Shown here: one piece after another, positions 36,028 through 44,009 of the stretch
Layout of the letters: every line of letters starts with the position of its first letter
Numbering within the stretch: the first letter of the stretch is position 1
Assembly: GCF_050496545.1 (NCBI RefSeq)
Contig: NZ_JBNVZV010000010.1
Location: 81,340 to 145,339, forward strand
Direction of reading: 5' to 3'
From: Phycicoccus avicenniae_A
GTDB lineage: Bacteria; Actinomycetota; Actinomycetes; Actinomycetales; Dermatophilaceae
DNA length: 64,000 nucleotides
The notes under the pieces: model-generated
Databases searched by the model: none
What the model saw: only the letters and a program-made list of their open reading frames with translations
Told to the model about the DNA's origin: nothing
Program-made: the position numbers and the translations under genes

Positions 36028-37458
36028 ATGTCGACGACCACCGCACCGGACACCGAGGAGCGCGGGCTGGCCCGCGTCGCCCAGACCTTCGCCGCCTTCA
36101 CCGAGAAGTGGTTCCCGGACGCGTGGGTCTTCGCCGCCCTCGGCGTCGTCATCGTCTCGGTCGCGGCGCTGGCCAACGGCTCGACGCCGGCGGCGGTCGC
36201 CGAGACCTTCGGCACGGGGTTCTGGGACCTGACCGCCTTCACCCTGCAGATGGCGATGGTCGTCCTGACCGGGTACGTCGTGGCGACCGCGCCGCCCGTC
36301 GCCCGGCTCATCGAGGCGCTCGCGCACGTGCCGAACGACCCGCGTCGTGCGGTGGCCTTCGTCGCACTGCTGTCGATGAGCGTCTCGCTGCTCAACTGGG
36401 GTCTGTCGCTGATCTTCGGCGGGCTGCTCGCCCGAGCCGTCGCGCGCCGTGAGGACCTGCGCGTCGACTACCGCGCGCTCGGTGCCGCCGCGTTCATGGG
36501 CCTCGGCGCGGTGTGGGCGCTCGGCCTCTCCTCGTCGGCCGCCCAGCTCCAGGCCACACCGGCCTCGCTGCCCGCGCCGCTCCTCGACATCACCGGCGTC
36601 CTCGACTTCGGGACGACGATCTTCACCTGGCAGTCGATGGTCTCCGCGCTCGTCCTCATCGTCCTCACCACCGTCATCTCCTACGCGTCCTGCCCGCGCG
36701 GGGCGTCGGTGCGCACCGCCGAGGACATGGGCATCGACACCGAGGACCTGCCGGACGAGCCGCCGGTGCGTGAGCGGCCGGGTGAGTGGCTCGAGTACTC
36801 GCGGGTCCTGCCGATCCTGCTCGGGGTCATCACGCTCGGCTGGCTCGTCGGGCAGCTGCTGGAGAAGTCGGCGGTCGCCGTCCTCAGCAGCCTCAACGGC
36901 TACCTGCTCGTCTTCCTCGTCCTCGGGCTCGTGCTCCACGGCACGCCCCGCCGCTTCCTCAACGCCGTGCAGAAGGCGGTGCCGGCGACGGCGGGCATCC
37001 TCGTGCAGTTCCCGCTCTACGCCGCGATGGCCGCGGTCCTCACCAAGGCCGAGGGCCGCGGCGGCGAGACGCTCTCGGACCACCTGTCCTCGATCTTCAC
37101 CTCGTTCGGTGGCGGCGGCGGGTTCGCCGTCGCGCTCGCGATCTACACCGCGGTGCTCGGTATCCTCGTGCCCTCCGGGGGTGGCAAGTGGCTCGTCGAG
37201 GCGCCGTACGTGATGCAGGCCGCGACGGACGTGCAGATGAACCTCGGCTGGACCGTGCAGATCTACAACATGGCCGAGGCGCTGCCCAACCTCGTCAACC
37301 CGTTCTTCATGCTGCCGCTGCTGGCCGTCCTCAAGCTGCGGGCGCGCGACCTCGTCGGGTTCACGTTCCTGCAGTTCGTGATCCACCTGCCGGTGGTGCT
37401 GCTGCTCGTGTGGCTGCTCGGCAACACCTTCGACTTCGTGCCGGCTGTCCAGCCCTAG
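36028..37458 (+). CDS. Short-chain fatty acid transporter (AtoE family)
   Basis: 476-residue membrane protein with about 12 helices. It resembles E. coli AtoE: FTEKWFPDAWVFAALGVVIV, LNWGLSLIFGGLLAR, GILVPSGGGKWLVEAPYVM and YNMAEALPNLVNPFFMLPLL are family blocks. The expected role is uptake of short-chain fatty acids such as butyrate or acetoacetate. ATG at 36028. Its TAG stop shares the palindrome CTAG with the stop of the convergent hemerythrin-like gene. Confidence 0.88.
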   Translation: MSTTTAPDTEERGLARVAQTFAAFTEKWFPDAWVFAALGVVIVSVAALANGSTPAAVAETFGTGFWDLTAFTLQMAMVVLTGYVVATAPPVARLIEALAHVPNDPRRAVAFVALLSMSVSLLNWGLSLIFGGLLARAVARREDLRVDYRALGAAAFMGLGAVWALGLSSSAAQLQATPASLPAPLLDITGVLDFGTTIFTWQSMVSALVLIVLTTVISYASCPRGASVRTAEDMGIDTEDLPDEPPVRERPGEWLEYSRVLPILLGVITLGWLVGQLLEKSAVAVLSSLNGYLLVFLVLGLVLHGTPRRFLNAVQKAVPATAGILVQFPLYAAMAAVLTKAEGRGGETLSDHLSSIFTSFGGGGGFAVALAIYTAVLGILVPSGGGKWLVEAPYVMQAATDVQMNLGWTVQIYNMAEALPNLVNPFFMLPLLAVLKLRARDLVGFTFLQFVIHLPVVLLLVWLLGNTFDFVPAVQP

Positions 37459-37910
37459 CCGGAACCGCCGAGGTCGACCTCGTAGGCCTCGAACACGAGG
37501 TCCGAGCCACGCTGGCGGTGCCGCACGACCCGCCCGATGAGGGCGGTCGCCGCCTCGCGGTGTGCGCGCACGGCGTCCGCCCCGGTGAGCCCGTCGTCGC
37601 GCTCGTCGAGCAGCCGGTCGACCTCCTCGAGGAAGGCCACGTGGTCGGCGAGCTGGGCCTCGACGTCGCGCGAGAGGCGCGGGGCGTGGGCGCGCAGGTC
37701 GGCGTAGAGGCCGCCCGGCGCCTCGGTGAGCGCGACGTGGTCGCGCAGGTCGTGGGCCAGCTCGGTGAGGGCGGCCCGGACCCGGCGGCGCCACGTGGGT
37801 CCGAGCCCGACGGGCAGCGCGAGCGCGGCGTCGAGGGCGGCCATCGAGTCCCCCAGCTCGGCCCGTTGGGCGCGCACCTGCTCCAGGTGCGACGCGAGCG
37901 CCTCGTCCAC
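37455..37910 (-). CDS. Hemerythrin-like (HHE) domain protein
   Basis: 151 residues, four-helix pattern. Candidate metal ligands are spread as in HHE proteins: LAHDLRDHVALTE, LADHVAFLEEVDRLLDER, RAHREA and a late RHRQRGSDLVFEAYEVD. It could bind a di-iron centre and sense or store O2/NO, but some ligand positions are uncertain without alignment. GTG 37910, with AGGAGG six bases upstream. It is convergent with the atoE-like gene, the two stops sharing CTAG. Confidence 0.7.
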   Translation of the reverse strand: MDEALASHLEQVRAQRAELGDSMAALDAALALPVGLGPTWRRRVRAALTELAHDLRDHVALTEAPGGLYADLRAHAPRLSRDVEAQLADHVAFLEEVDRLLDERDDGLTGADAVRAHREAATALIGRVVRHRQRGSDLVFEAYEVDLGGSG

Positions 37911-38010
37911 GGGCCACCTCCTGGGGTCGCCTCCATGCTCCCGCCGATCGCCCCGGCTGACCAGCCCGGCCGCTGCCGGGGCCGGGAGCCGGCGTCCCTA
38001 GAGTGGCGGG

Positions 38011-39177
38011 ATGGAGCTCGAGCCGCTGGCGGTACCGCCCGGAGACGGTGCGGCGACGGTGCTCCCGCGCCTGCGCCGCGCCCTGGAGGGCGGCGGCGCC
38101 GTCGCCCCGTTCGTCGCCGGCGGCCCGGCCCCGGCGTTGCCCCCGCACGCCGCCGCGGCCCTGCCCGACGACCTGGCCGTCGTCGTCGGCACGTCCGGCT
38201 CCACCGGCGTCCCCAAGCTCGCGATGCTCGGGGCCGGTGCGCTCGCCGCGAGCGCCCACGCCACGCACGAGCGGCTCGGCGGTCCGGGGCAGTGGCTCCT
38301 CACCCTGCCGGCAGGACACGTGGCGGGCCTCCAGGTGCTCCTGCGCGGCCTCGACGCCGGTACCGAGCCGGTGTCGGTCGACCTCTCGGACGGCTTCTCC
38401 CCCAGCGCTTTCGCGGCGGGTGTGCATCGGATGGACCCACGGCACCGGCACTACACGTCCGTCGTCCCGACCCAGCTGGTCCGCCTGCTCGACGACCCGG
38501 TGGGCACCGCGGCGCTCGCCTCGCTGCACGGGGTGCTCGTCGGGGGTGCGGCGACGCCCCCGTCACTGCGCCGGCGGGCCGAGGCATCGGGGGTGCGCGT
38601 CGTGACCACGTACGGCATGAGCGAGACCTGCGGCGGGTGCGTCTACGACGGAAGGTCCCTCTCCGGCGCGGAGGTCCGCGTCGACGACGAGGGCCGCGTC
38701 CATCTCGGGGGTGCGACGCTGGCGCACGGGTACCTCGGGCGGCCCGACCTGACCTTCCGGGCCTTCGCCGTCGACCCCGACGGCTCGCGCTGGTTCCGCA
38801 CGGACGACGCCGGGCGGCTCGACGAGGACGGCCGGCTGCACGTGGAGGGGCGACTCGACGACGTCGTCGTCACGGGCGGGATGAAGGTGGCGCCGCGACC
38901 GGTCGAGGAGGCCGCAGTCGAGCACGTGCCGGGGGTCGTCGAAGCGGTCGTCGTGGGGACCCCCGACGCCGAGTGGGGCCAGGCGGTGAGCCTGCTCGTC
39001 GTGCCGGCGGCGGGGGCGCGGCCGTTGTCGGTGGTCGAGGTGCGCGAGCACCTTCGCGGTCACGTGCCGGACCACGCGCTGCCCCGGCGGGTCACGGCCA
39101 CGGGCGCGGTGCCGCAGCGCGGGCCGGGCAAGCCGGACCGGGCCGCCGTGGCCGCCTTGTTCGACGTGGGAGGATGA
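38011..39177 (+). CDS. menE: o-Succinylbenzoate-CoA ligase
   Basis: 388-residue adenylate-forming enzyme that activates o-succinylbenzoate. It has the ATP loop VVVGTSGSTGVPKLAML, a core motif TTYGMSETCGG, the hinge WFRTDDAGRLDEDGRLHVEGRLDD and the catalytic-lysine end QRGPGKPDR. It is short compared with general acyl-CoA ligases (about 500 residues), as actinobacterial MenE proteins are. ATG at 38011. It ends 4 bp before the PLDc_N gene. Confidence 0.92.
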   Translation: MELEPLAVPPGDGAATVLPRLRRALEGGGAVAPFVAGGPAPALPPHAAAALPDDLAVVVGTSGSTGVPKLAMLGAGALAASAHATHERLGGPGQWLLTLPAGHVAGLQVLLRGLDAGTEPVSVDLSDGFSPSAFAAGVHRMDPRHRHYTSVVPTQLVRLLDDPVGTAALASLHGVLVGGAATPPSLRRRAEASGVRVVTTYGMSETCGGCVYDGRSLSGAEVRVDDEGRVHLGGATLAHGYLGRPDLTFRAFAVDPDGSRWFRTDDAGRLDEDGRLHVEGRLDDVVVTGGMKVAPRPVEEAAVEHVPGVVEAVVVGTPDAEWGQAVSLLVVPAAGARPLSVVEVREHLRGHVPDHALPRRVTATGAVPQRGPGKPDRAAVAALFDVGG

Positions 39178-39181
39178 GGGC

Positions 39182-39490
39182 GTGTTGCGGTACCTGCCCT
39201 ACGTCCTCAGCCTCGCGCTGACGGTCTACTGCCTGATCGACTGCCTCCAGAGCGACGAGTCGAGCATCCGCAACCTGCCCAAGATCGCCTGGGTCCTGCT
39301 GGTCCTGCTCTTCCCGATCGTCGGACCGGTGGCCTGGCTGGTCGCCGGCCGCCCGGAGCGCGGCGCGCGGTCCCGCACGCAGCAGGAGCGCTGGGACGAC
39401 CACCGCCGCTCGCGGGACCAGCGCGGCTCCGGCCCGTCGCGGCCGCCGCGCGGCCCGGACGACGACCCCGACTTCCTCAAGGGACTCTGA
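39182..39490 (+). CDS. PLDc_N-domain small membrane protein
   Basis: 102 residues: two membrane helices (about 5-20 and 33-55) with a short loop, then a charged C-terminal tail. YCLIDCLQSDESSIRNLPKIAWVLLVLLFPIVGPVAWLV-type sequence is the phospholipase-D-nuclease N-terminal domain, here free-standing (positions about 16-54). Related short proteins often sit beside menE/menA in actinobacteria. GTG start at 39182. The function is unknown. Confidence 0.75.
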   Translation: MLRYLPYVLSLALTVYCLIDCLQSDESSIRNLPKIAWVLLVLLFPIVGPVAWLVAGRPERGARSRTQQERWDDHRRSRDQRGSGPSRPPRGPDDDPDFLKGL

Positions 39491-39497
39491 GCGCTCG

Positions 39498-40382
39498 ATG
39501 GCCACTCTCGCCCAGTGGGTGGCGGGCGCCCGCCCGCGCACCCTGCCCGCCGCCGTCGCCCCCGTCGCCCTCGGCATGGCCGCGGCGCTGCGGGTCGACG
39601 GCGCCGACGGTGGCCGCGCACTGCTCGCGCTGCTCGTGGCGCTGGCCCTCCAGGTGGGCGTCAACTACGCGAACGACTACTCCGACGGCATCCGCGGCAC
39701 CGACGAGGTGCGGGCCGGGCCGGTCCGGCTCGTCGGGCAGCGGCTCGCCGACCCGCGGAACGTGCGGCTGGCGGCATTCCTGTCCTTCGGTGCGGCGGGC
39801 GTGCTGGGGCTGGCGCTCGTGGCCCTCGCCCAGACGTGGGTGATGCTCCCGCTGGGCGCGCTCGCCGTGCTGGCCGCGTGGCGCTACACCGGCGGCGACA
39901 ACCCGTACGGGTACCGGGGCCTCGGCGAGGTGTACGTCTTCGTCTTCTTCGGGCTGCTCGCCACGCTGGGCACCGAGTACACGCAGGCCGGGTCGGTGTC
40001 GTGGTTCGGGCTGGCCGGTGCGGTGGGGGTGGGGTCGATCGCCTCGGCGATCCTCGTCGCCAACAACCTGCGCGACATCCCGACCGACACCGAGCACGGG
40101 AAGCGCACGCTCGCGGTGCGGCTGGGCGATGCCCGGACGCGCGCGCTGTACGTGGGGCTGATGGCGACCTCGGTGCCGGCGCTCGCGGTGATGGCGCTCT
40201 GGCAGCCGTGGGTGCTGGTGGCGCTGCTGGCCCTGCCGCTCGCGTGGCGCGGGGTGTCGGTGGTCCGGGGCGGGACGACCGGGCCGGGGCTCATCCCGGT
40301 GCTGGCCTCGACGGGGGCGTACGAGCTGGTCTGGGCGGTGCTGGTGCTCGCCGGCGTGTCCGTGGGCGTCGCGCTCGGCTGA
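39498..40382 (+). CDS. menA: 1,4-Dihydroxy-2-naphthoate polyprenyltransferase
   Basis: 294-residue UbiA-family membrane prenyltransferase that joins DHNA to the polyprenyl tail, giving demethylmenaquinone. It carries the two Asp-rich, Mg2+-diphosphate motifs: NYANDYSDGIRGTDE and NNLRDIPTDTEHGKRTLAVRLG. Nine hydrophobic helices are expected. ATG at 39498, 7 bp after the PLDc_N gene; menE, PLDc_N and menA are probably one operon. The non-coding repeat region begins right after the stop. Confidence 0.95.
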   Translation: MATLAQWVAGARPRTLPAAVAPVALGMAAALRVDGADGGRALLALLVALALQVGVNYANDYSDGIRGTDEVRAGPVRLVGQRLADPRNVRLAAFLSFGAAGVLGLALVALAQTWVMLPLGALAVLAAWRYTGGDNPYGYRGLGEVYVFVFFGLLATLGTEYTQAGSVSWFGLAGAVGVGSIASAILVANNLRDIPTDTEHGKRTLAVRLGDARTRALYVGLMATSVPALAVMALWQPWVLVALLALPLAWRGVSVVRGGTTGPGLIPVLASTGAYELVWAVLVLAGVSVGVALG

Positions 40383-40478
40383 GCGGGTTGCGGTGCCGCG
40401 ACCCCTGGGCCTCACGCACGAGCAGCAGCCGGGAGGCGCGCATCCGGACCTCCGGGTCGGCGGAGAGCCGTGTGCGCA

Positions 40479-40515
40479 CCACGACGTCCATGTGCTCCGG
40501 ATACCGGGCCACGCG
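40479..40515. repeat. Left inverted arm of the 62-bp repeat array
   Basis: 37 bp that match, in inverted orientation, the right end of the array (40834-40870) at 32 of 37 positions. The shared core reads CCACGACGTCCA then GTGCTCCGG and GGGCCACGCG. The array thus sits between inverted flanks 319 bp apart. Confidence 0.8.
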
Positions 40516-40590
40516 CCCGACCCGCCGGCACGTCTCACCACCCGGAGCACGTGACCAGGTGCTCCCCGTCCCGACCCCATCACGGCCCCT

Positions 40591-40870
40591 GGCCCAGATA
40601 CCGGGGCACATGTCCATGTGCTCCGAGGAATGGGCCAGGGGGAGGTTCGCGTGGCCCAGATACCGGGGCGCATGTCCATGTGCTCCGAGGAATGGGCCAG
40701 GGGGAGGTTCGCGTGGCCCAGATACCGGGGCGCATGTCCATGTGCTCCGAGGAATGGGCCAGGAGGAGGTTCGCGTGGCCCGGATACCAAGGCATATGTC
40801 CATGTGCTCCGAGGAATGGGCCAGGAGAAGGTTCGCGTGGCCCAGATACCGGAGCACCTGGACGTCGTGG
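40591..40870. repeat. 62-bp tandem repeat array, four full units and a partial fifth
   Basis: Units start with GGCCCAGATACC (or a variant) at 40591, 40653, 40715, 40777 and 40839, a constant 62-bp period. Units 1-3 are nearly identical; unit 4 has more changes (CGGATACCAAGGCATATG). The first 46 bp of each unit form an imperfect palindrome from GGCCCA to TGGGCC, centred on CACATGTCCATGTG; the remaining 16 bp are a G-rich linker. The fifth unit breaks off after about 20 bp into CTGGACGTCGTGG, which matches the left arm. Confidence 0.92.
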
Positions 40871-40993
40871 GCACCACACCCATGACTGCCGGCGACGACG
40901 CGGCCCACGGCCCAGCGCCCACGGCACGCAGGAGCTCCCGCGGCGCCGGGACGCTTCGCGGTGGGGTGGGGGAGTTCCGGGAGAGCCCCGGCC

Positions 40994-41110
40994 GGTCAAC
41001 GGAAGTCGTCGTCCTCGGGGCGCGCGTGACCCGCACGGCGCCGGCCCCGGCGCGTCAGCGGAAGTCGTCGTCCTCGGGGCGCGTGACCCGCGCGGCACCG
41101 GCCCCCGCGC
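40994..41110. repeat. Direct duplication of the 3' end of the DUF4229 gene
   Basis: A segment of about 57 bp containing the last codons and stop of the DUF4229 gene (PEDDDFR-stop) at 41055 onward is repeated at about 40996 onward, 59 bp away, with a 2-bp indel and a few substitutions. The outer copy is downstream of the stop codon and is not translated in the gene's frame. Confidence 0.8.
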
Positions 41111-41387
41111 CCGTCTCGGCGTCCTCGGCCTGCTCGTCGCTGCCGTCGGTGCTCCCCCGCGCGGTGCGCAGCGCCGCCCGCTCCTCGAGGCGCTGGGCGA
41201 GCGCGGCCGAGTAGTCCTCGCGGAAGCGCCGCAGCGCGAAGAACGAGATGCCCAGCGACAGCACGGCCGCCAGGACGACGAGCAGCACCGAGTTCTCCGG
41301 ACCCCGCAGCCCCACGAGCCAGAGCGCCAGCAGGCACCCGAGGAAGATCATCAGCCGCAGCACGGTGTAGCGGACCATGGCGTTCAT
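41055..41387 (-). CDS. DUF4229 small membrane protein
   Basis: 110 residues: two N-terminal membrane helices (about 8-25 and 32-50), then FFALRRFREDYSAALAQRLEERAAL, a basic amphipathic region characteristic of DUF4229, and a polar, Gly/Ala/Glu-rich tail ending PEDDDFR. The ATG at 41387 has an AGGAG about 9 bases upstream. It lies 17 bp downstream of ccsB in the same direction, a neighbourhood I recall from other actinobacteria. The function is unknown. Confidence 0.75.
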   Translation of the reverse strand: MNAMVRYTVLRLMIFLGCLLALWLVGLRGPENSVLLVVLAAVLSLGISFFALRRFREDYSAALAQRLEERAALRTARGSTDGSDEQAEDAETGAGAGAARVTRPEDDDFR

Positions 41388-41403
41388 CGAGAGAGCTCCT
41401 GCC

Positions 41404-42396
41404 TCACAGGCCCGAGTACGAGTGCTGGCCCACGAAGTACACGTTGACCACGGCGAAGTTGAGGATCACGCAGACGAACCCGGCGAGCGAGATCCACACG
41501 GCGTTCTGCCGCTTCCAGCCGGTCGTGGCGCGGGCGTGGAGGTAGGCCGCGTAGACGACCCAGATGACGAAGCTCCACACCTCCTTGGGGTCCCAGTTCC
41601 AGTACGACCCCCACGCCTGGCGCGCCCAGATGGCGCCGGCGATCACGGTGAAGGTCCACATCGGGAAGGCGATGATGTGCGCGCCGTACGTCATCCGCTC
41701 GAGGGTGCGGGCCGACGGCAGCCGCGTCATGAACGTGCGCCGCTCCCCGTCACCCGCCTCGAGCCGGTCCTGCACCAGGTAGAGCACGCCGAGCGCCGCG
41801 CCGATCGTGAACACCGCGACGGTCATCGTCGCCACGGTCACGTGGATGGCCAGCCAGTACGAGCGCAGCGACGGCATCAGCTCGGAGGCGTCGGTGTACC
41901 AGACGGTGATCGCGGCGCCGAGCACCAGCAGCACCGGGCCGACGACGAACAATCCGAGCCAGCGCAGGTCGCGCCGGGTCGCCCACGCGCAGTACGCGAG
42001 GAGGGTGAACATCGCGCCGACGATGGCGAACTCGTACATGTTGCCGAGCGGCCAGCGGTGCACCTCGAGGGCCCGCAGCACGACACCGGCGACGAGCAGC
42101 AGCGTGCCGAGCAGCGTGAGCATCCAGCCGATGCCGGCCGCCTTGCGCGCCGAGCGCGGCTCCTCGCCGTCCCCCGACGGGACCCCCGGCGACGCCTCGG
42201 TCCCGGCCGGCGCCCCCACCGAGGCACCGGCCGCCACGAGCTCGCGTTCGGGCGCCGCCTCGCGCTCGGCGGCCACCTCGCGGCCGGGGACGACCCGCGC
42301 GAGGTAGAGCCCGTACGCGAGCATGGCGAGGGTGAGCACGACCATCGAGGAGTACACGGAGTAGTTCGACAGCTGGGCCAGCGTGTAGTCGGTCAT
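41404..42396 (-). CDS. ccsB: Cytochrome c biogenesis protein CcsB/ResC
   Basis: 330-residue multi-helix membrane protein, the haem-handling half of the system II cytochrome c synthase. The tryptophan-rich WWD signature is clear: WGSYWNWDPKEVWSF, with conserved His residues in the flanking helices (LAIHVTVATM, GAHIIAFP). A variable polar insert (about residues 38-85) follows the first helix. The ATG at 42396 overlaps the resB stop (ATGA). Confidence 0.93.
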   Translation of the reverse strand: MTDYTLAQLSNYSVYSSMVVLTLAMLAYGLYLARVVPGREVAAEREAAPERELVAAGASVGAPAGTEASPGVPSGDGEEPRSARKAAGIGWMLTLLGTLLLVAGVVLRALEVHRWPLGNMYEFAIVGAMFTLLAYCAWATRRDLRWLGLFVVGPVLLVLGAAITVWYTDASELMPSLRSYWLAIHVTVATMTVAVFTIGAALGVLYLVQDRLEAGDGERRTFMTRLPSARTLERMTYGAHIIAFPMWTFTVIAGAIWARQAWGSYWNWDPKEVWSFVIWVVYAAYLHARATTGWKRQNAVWISLAGFVCVILNFAVVNVYFVGQHSYSGL

Positions 42397-44009
42397 CGGG
42401 TTCCTTCGGGTCCGGGGAGGACGGCGGCGAGCTCGTCGTCCATGCCCTCGTCGTCGTCCTTCGCGAGGCCGCCGACGGAGACCACGGTACGACCCGCGAC
42501 CTCGTCGGGACGAACCCGCACGAACACCCTTCGACGGCGCACGACGAGGCTGAGCACGAGGCCCAGGAGCATCAGCACCGACGAGACCAGGGTCAGCGTC
42601 TTGCCGGGATCGGTGCGGATGGAGAAGCCGGCGAACCGCTCGACGCCGTCGAAGGTGATCGAGCCGCGCCCGTCGGGCAGCTCGAAGGTCTGCCCGGGCC
42701 GCAGCAGGATGCGCAGCTGGTCGGTGCCGTCCTTGCCCGGCAGCGGCTTCATCGCCGAGGTGTCGAGCGTGTACACCGACTGCGGCCGCCCGCCCGGGAG
42801 CAGGTTGCCGCTGAAGGCGGTCAGCGCCAGCTGGGGGTCGAGGGTGTCGGGGAAGACCGAGTGCGGCCCGCGCTCGTCGTCGATGACGCCGGTCGGCAGG
42901 AAGAACCCGGCGAAGCCGAGGTCGTCCGGCCGGGCACCACCCACCTTGATCGCCCCGACGGACGTGTAGTTGTTGTCCTGCGCGAGGAACGGCGTGGCCG
43001 AGGTGTAGATGGCCGTGCCCTCGGCGTCGCGCACGGTGACCCGCGGCGCGTAGCCGTTGCCGAGGAGGAAGACCGAGCCGTCGCCGGTCTCCAGGGGGTG
43101 GTTGACCGCGACCTCGCGCTTCTCCGCCCGGCCGTCCGGCCCGGTGAACGTCGTGAAGGCCCGGAAGTCGCGGGGCATGCCGAACTGGCCGGCGCCCTTG
43201 TCCTCGGTCTCGAACTTCACGTCCATCCGGTCGAGCCGGATCGTGTACGGGTCGAGGGCGTTGGGGTCGACCCACGGCCCGGGGCTGAAGGTGTCGTAGC
43301 CGCCGAGGGTGTTCGCGAACGTCTTCCCGACGGGGACGATGACATCGCCCTTCCACCCGAGCAGGTGCCCCCAGCCGACCCCGACGAGCACGCCGATGAG
43401 CGCCAGGTGGAAGACGAGGTTGCCGGTCTCCTTGAGGTAGCCCTTCTCGCCGGAGAGCGTCGTGTCGTCGTGCGCGTGGACCCGGTACCGCCGCCCGCGC
43501 AGCGCCGTCCGCAACCGGTCGCGCACCTCGTCCGGCGTGCCGTCGACGACGAGCTCGCGGTGCGCCGGCAGCCGCTCGAGCCGGCGGGGCGCGCGCGGCG
43601 GCGTCGAGCGCAGCTGGTGCCAGTGGATGCGGCTGCGCGGCAGGACGCAGCCGATGAGCGAGACGAAGAGCAGGAGGTAGATCGCGGCGAACCACGGCGA
43701 GGCGTAGACCTCGAAGAACCCGAGCCGGTCGAGGATCGGTCCGGCGGTCGGGTGGTCGCTGATCCACTGCGCGGTGCGGGTGGCGTCGATGGAGCGCTGC
43801 GGGAAGGTCGACCCCGGGATGGCGCCGACGGCGAGCAGGAGCAGGAGGAAGAGCGCGGTGCGCATGCTCGTCAGCTGCCGCCAGACGTAGCGCAGCCAGC
43901 CGACCGGCCCGAGACGCGGCAGCGTCACCGAGCCGCCGCCGCGACCACCGTCCCCGCCGTCGGGCGGGGCCGGCTGGGTGGACAGCGTGCGGTCGTCGGT
44001 GGTGCTCAC
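42393..44009 (-). CDS. resB: Cytochrome c biogenesis protein ResB
   Basis: 538 residues; partner of CcsB in system II, presenting apocytochrome outside the membrane. The ResB core has helices near 48-65, 105-122 and 200-220, GYLKETGNLVFHLALIGVLVGV, a large extracytoplasmic domain with FAGFFLPTG and PDTLDPQLALTAFSGNL, and a final helix followed by a cytoplasmic tail. GTG 44009-44007 overlaps the ccdA stop (GTGA). Confidence 0.93.
   Translation of the reverse strand: MSTTDDRTLSTQPAPPDGGDGGRGGGSVTLPRLGPVGWLRYVWRQLTSMRTALFLLLLLAVGAIPGSTFPQRSIDATRTAQWISDHPTAGPILDRLGFFEVYASPWFAAIYLLLFVSLIGCVLPRSRIHWHQLRSTPPRAPRRLERLPAHRELVVDGTPDEVRDRLRTALRGRRYRVHAHDDTTLSGEKGYLKETGNLVFHLALIGVLVGVGWGHLLGWKGDVIVPVGKTFANTLGGYDTFSPGPWVDPNALDPYTIRLDRMDVKFETEDKGAGQFGMPRDFRAFTTFTGPDGRAEKREVAVNHPLETGDGSVFLLGNGYAPRVTVRDAEGTAIYTSATPFLAQDNNYTSVGAIKVGGARPDDLGFAGFFLPTGVIDDERGPHSVFPDTLDPQLALTAFSGNLLPGGRPQSVYTLDTSAMKPLPGKDGTDQLRILLRPGQTFELPDGRGSITFDGVERFAGFSIRTDPGKTLTLVSSVLMLLGLVLSLVVRRRRVFVRVRPDEVAGRTVVSVGGLAKDDDEGMDDELAAVLPGPEGTR

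Larger units (their letters stand above)
40383..41054. other. 672-bp non-coding region with tandem and inverted repeats
   Basis: The longest gene-free stretch in the window, between menA and the DUF4229 gene, which converge on it. It holds an inverted arm (40479-40515), a 62-bp tandem array (40591-40870) and one copy of a 3'-end duplication (about 40994-41050). Open frames cross it on both strands, but they consist of the repeat translated in different phases and match nothing I recognise. Confidence 0.8.

Noticed and set aside
40591..40870. CRISPR array
   Set aside because: The units are directly adjacent 62-bp repeats without unique spacers, and there are no cas genes in the window.
40591..40870. 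Integron attC array or chromosomal replication origin
   Set aside because: No integrase or gene cassettes lie nearby, and there are no DnaA boxes, dnaA/dnaN genes or AT-rich unwinding region.
40291..41447. Long open frames across the repeat region on both strands (about 205-520 residues)
   Set aside because: They are the 62-bp unit translated over and over in different phases, with no start signals. 62 is not a multiple of 3, so a true repeat protein would change frame with every unit. They also overlap menA or ccsB antisense.
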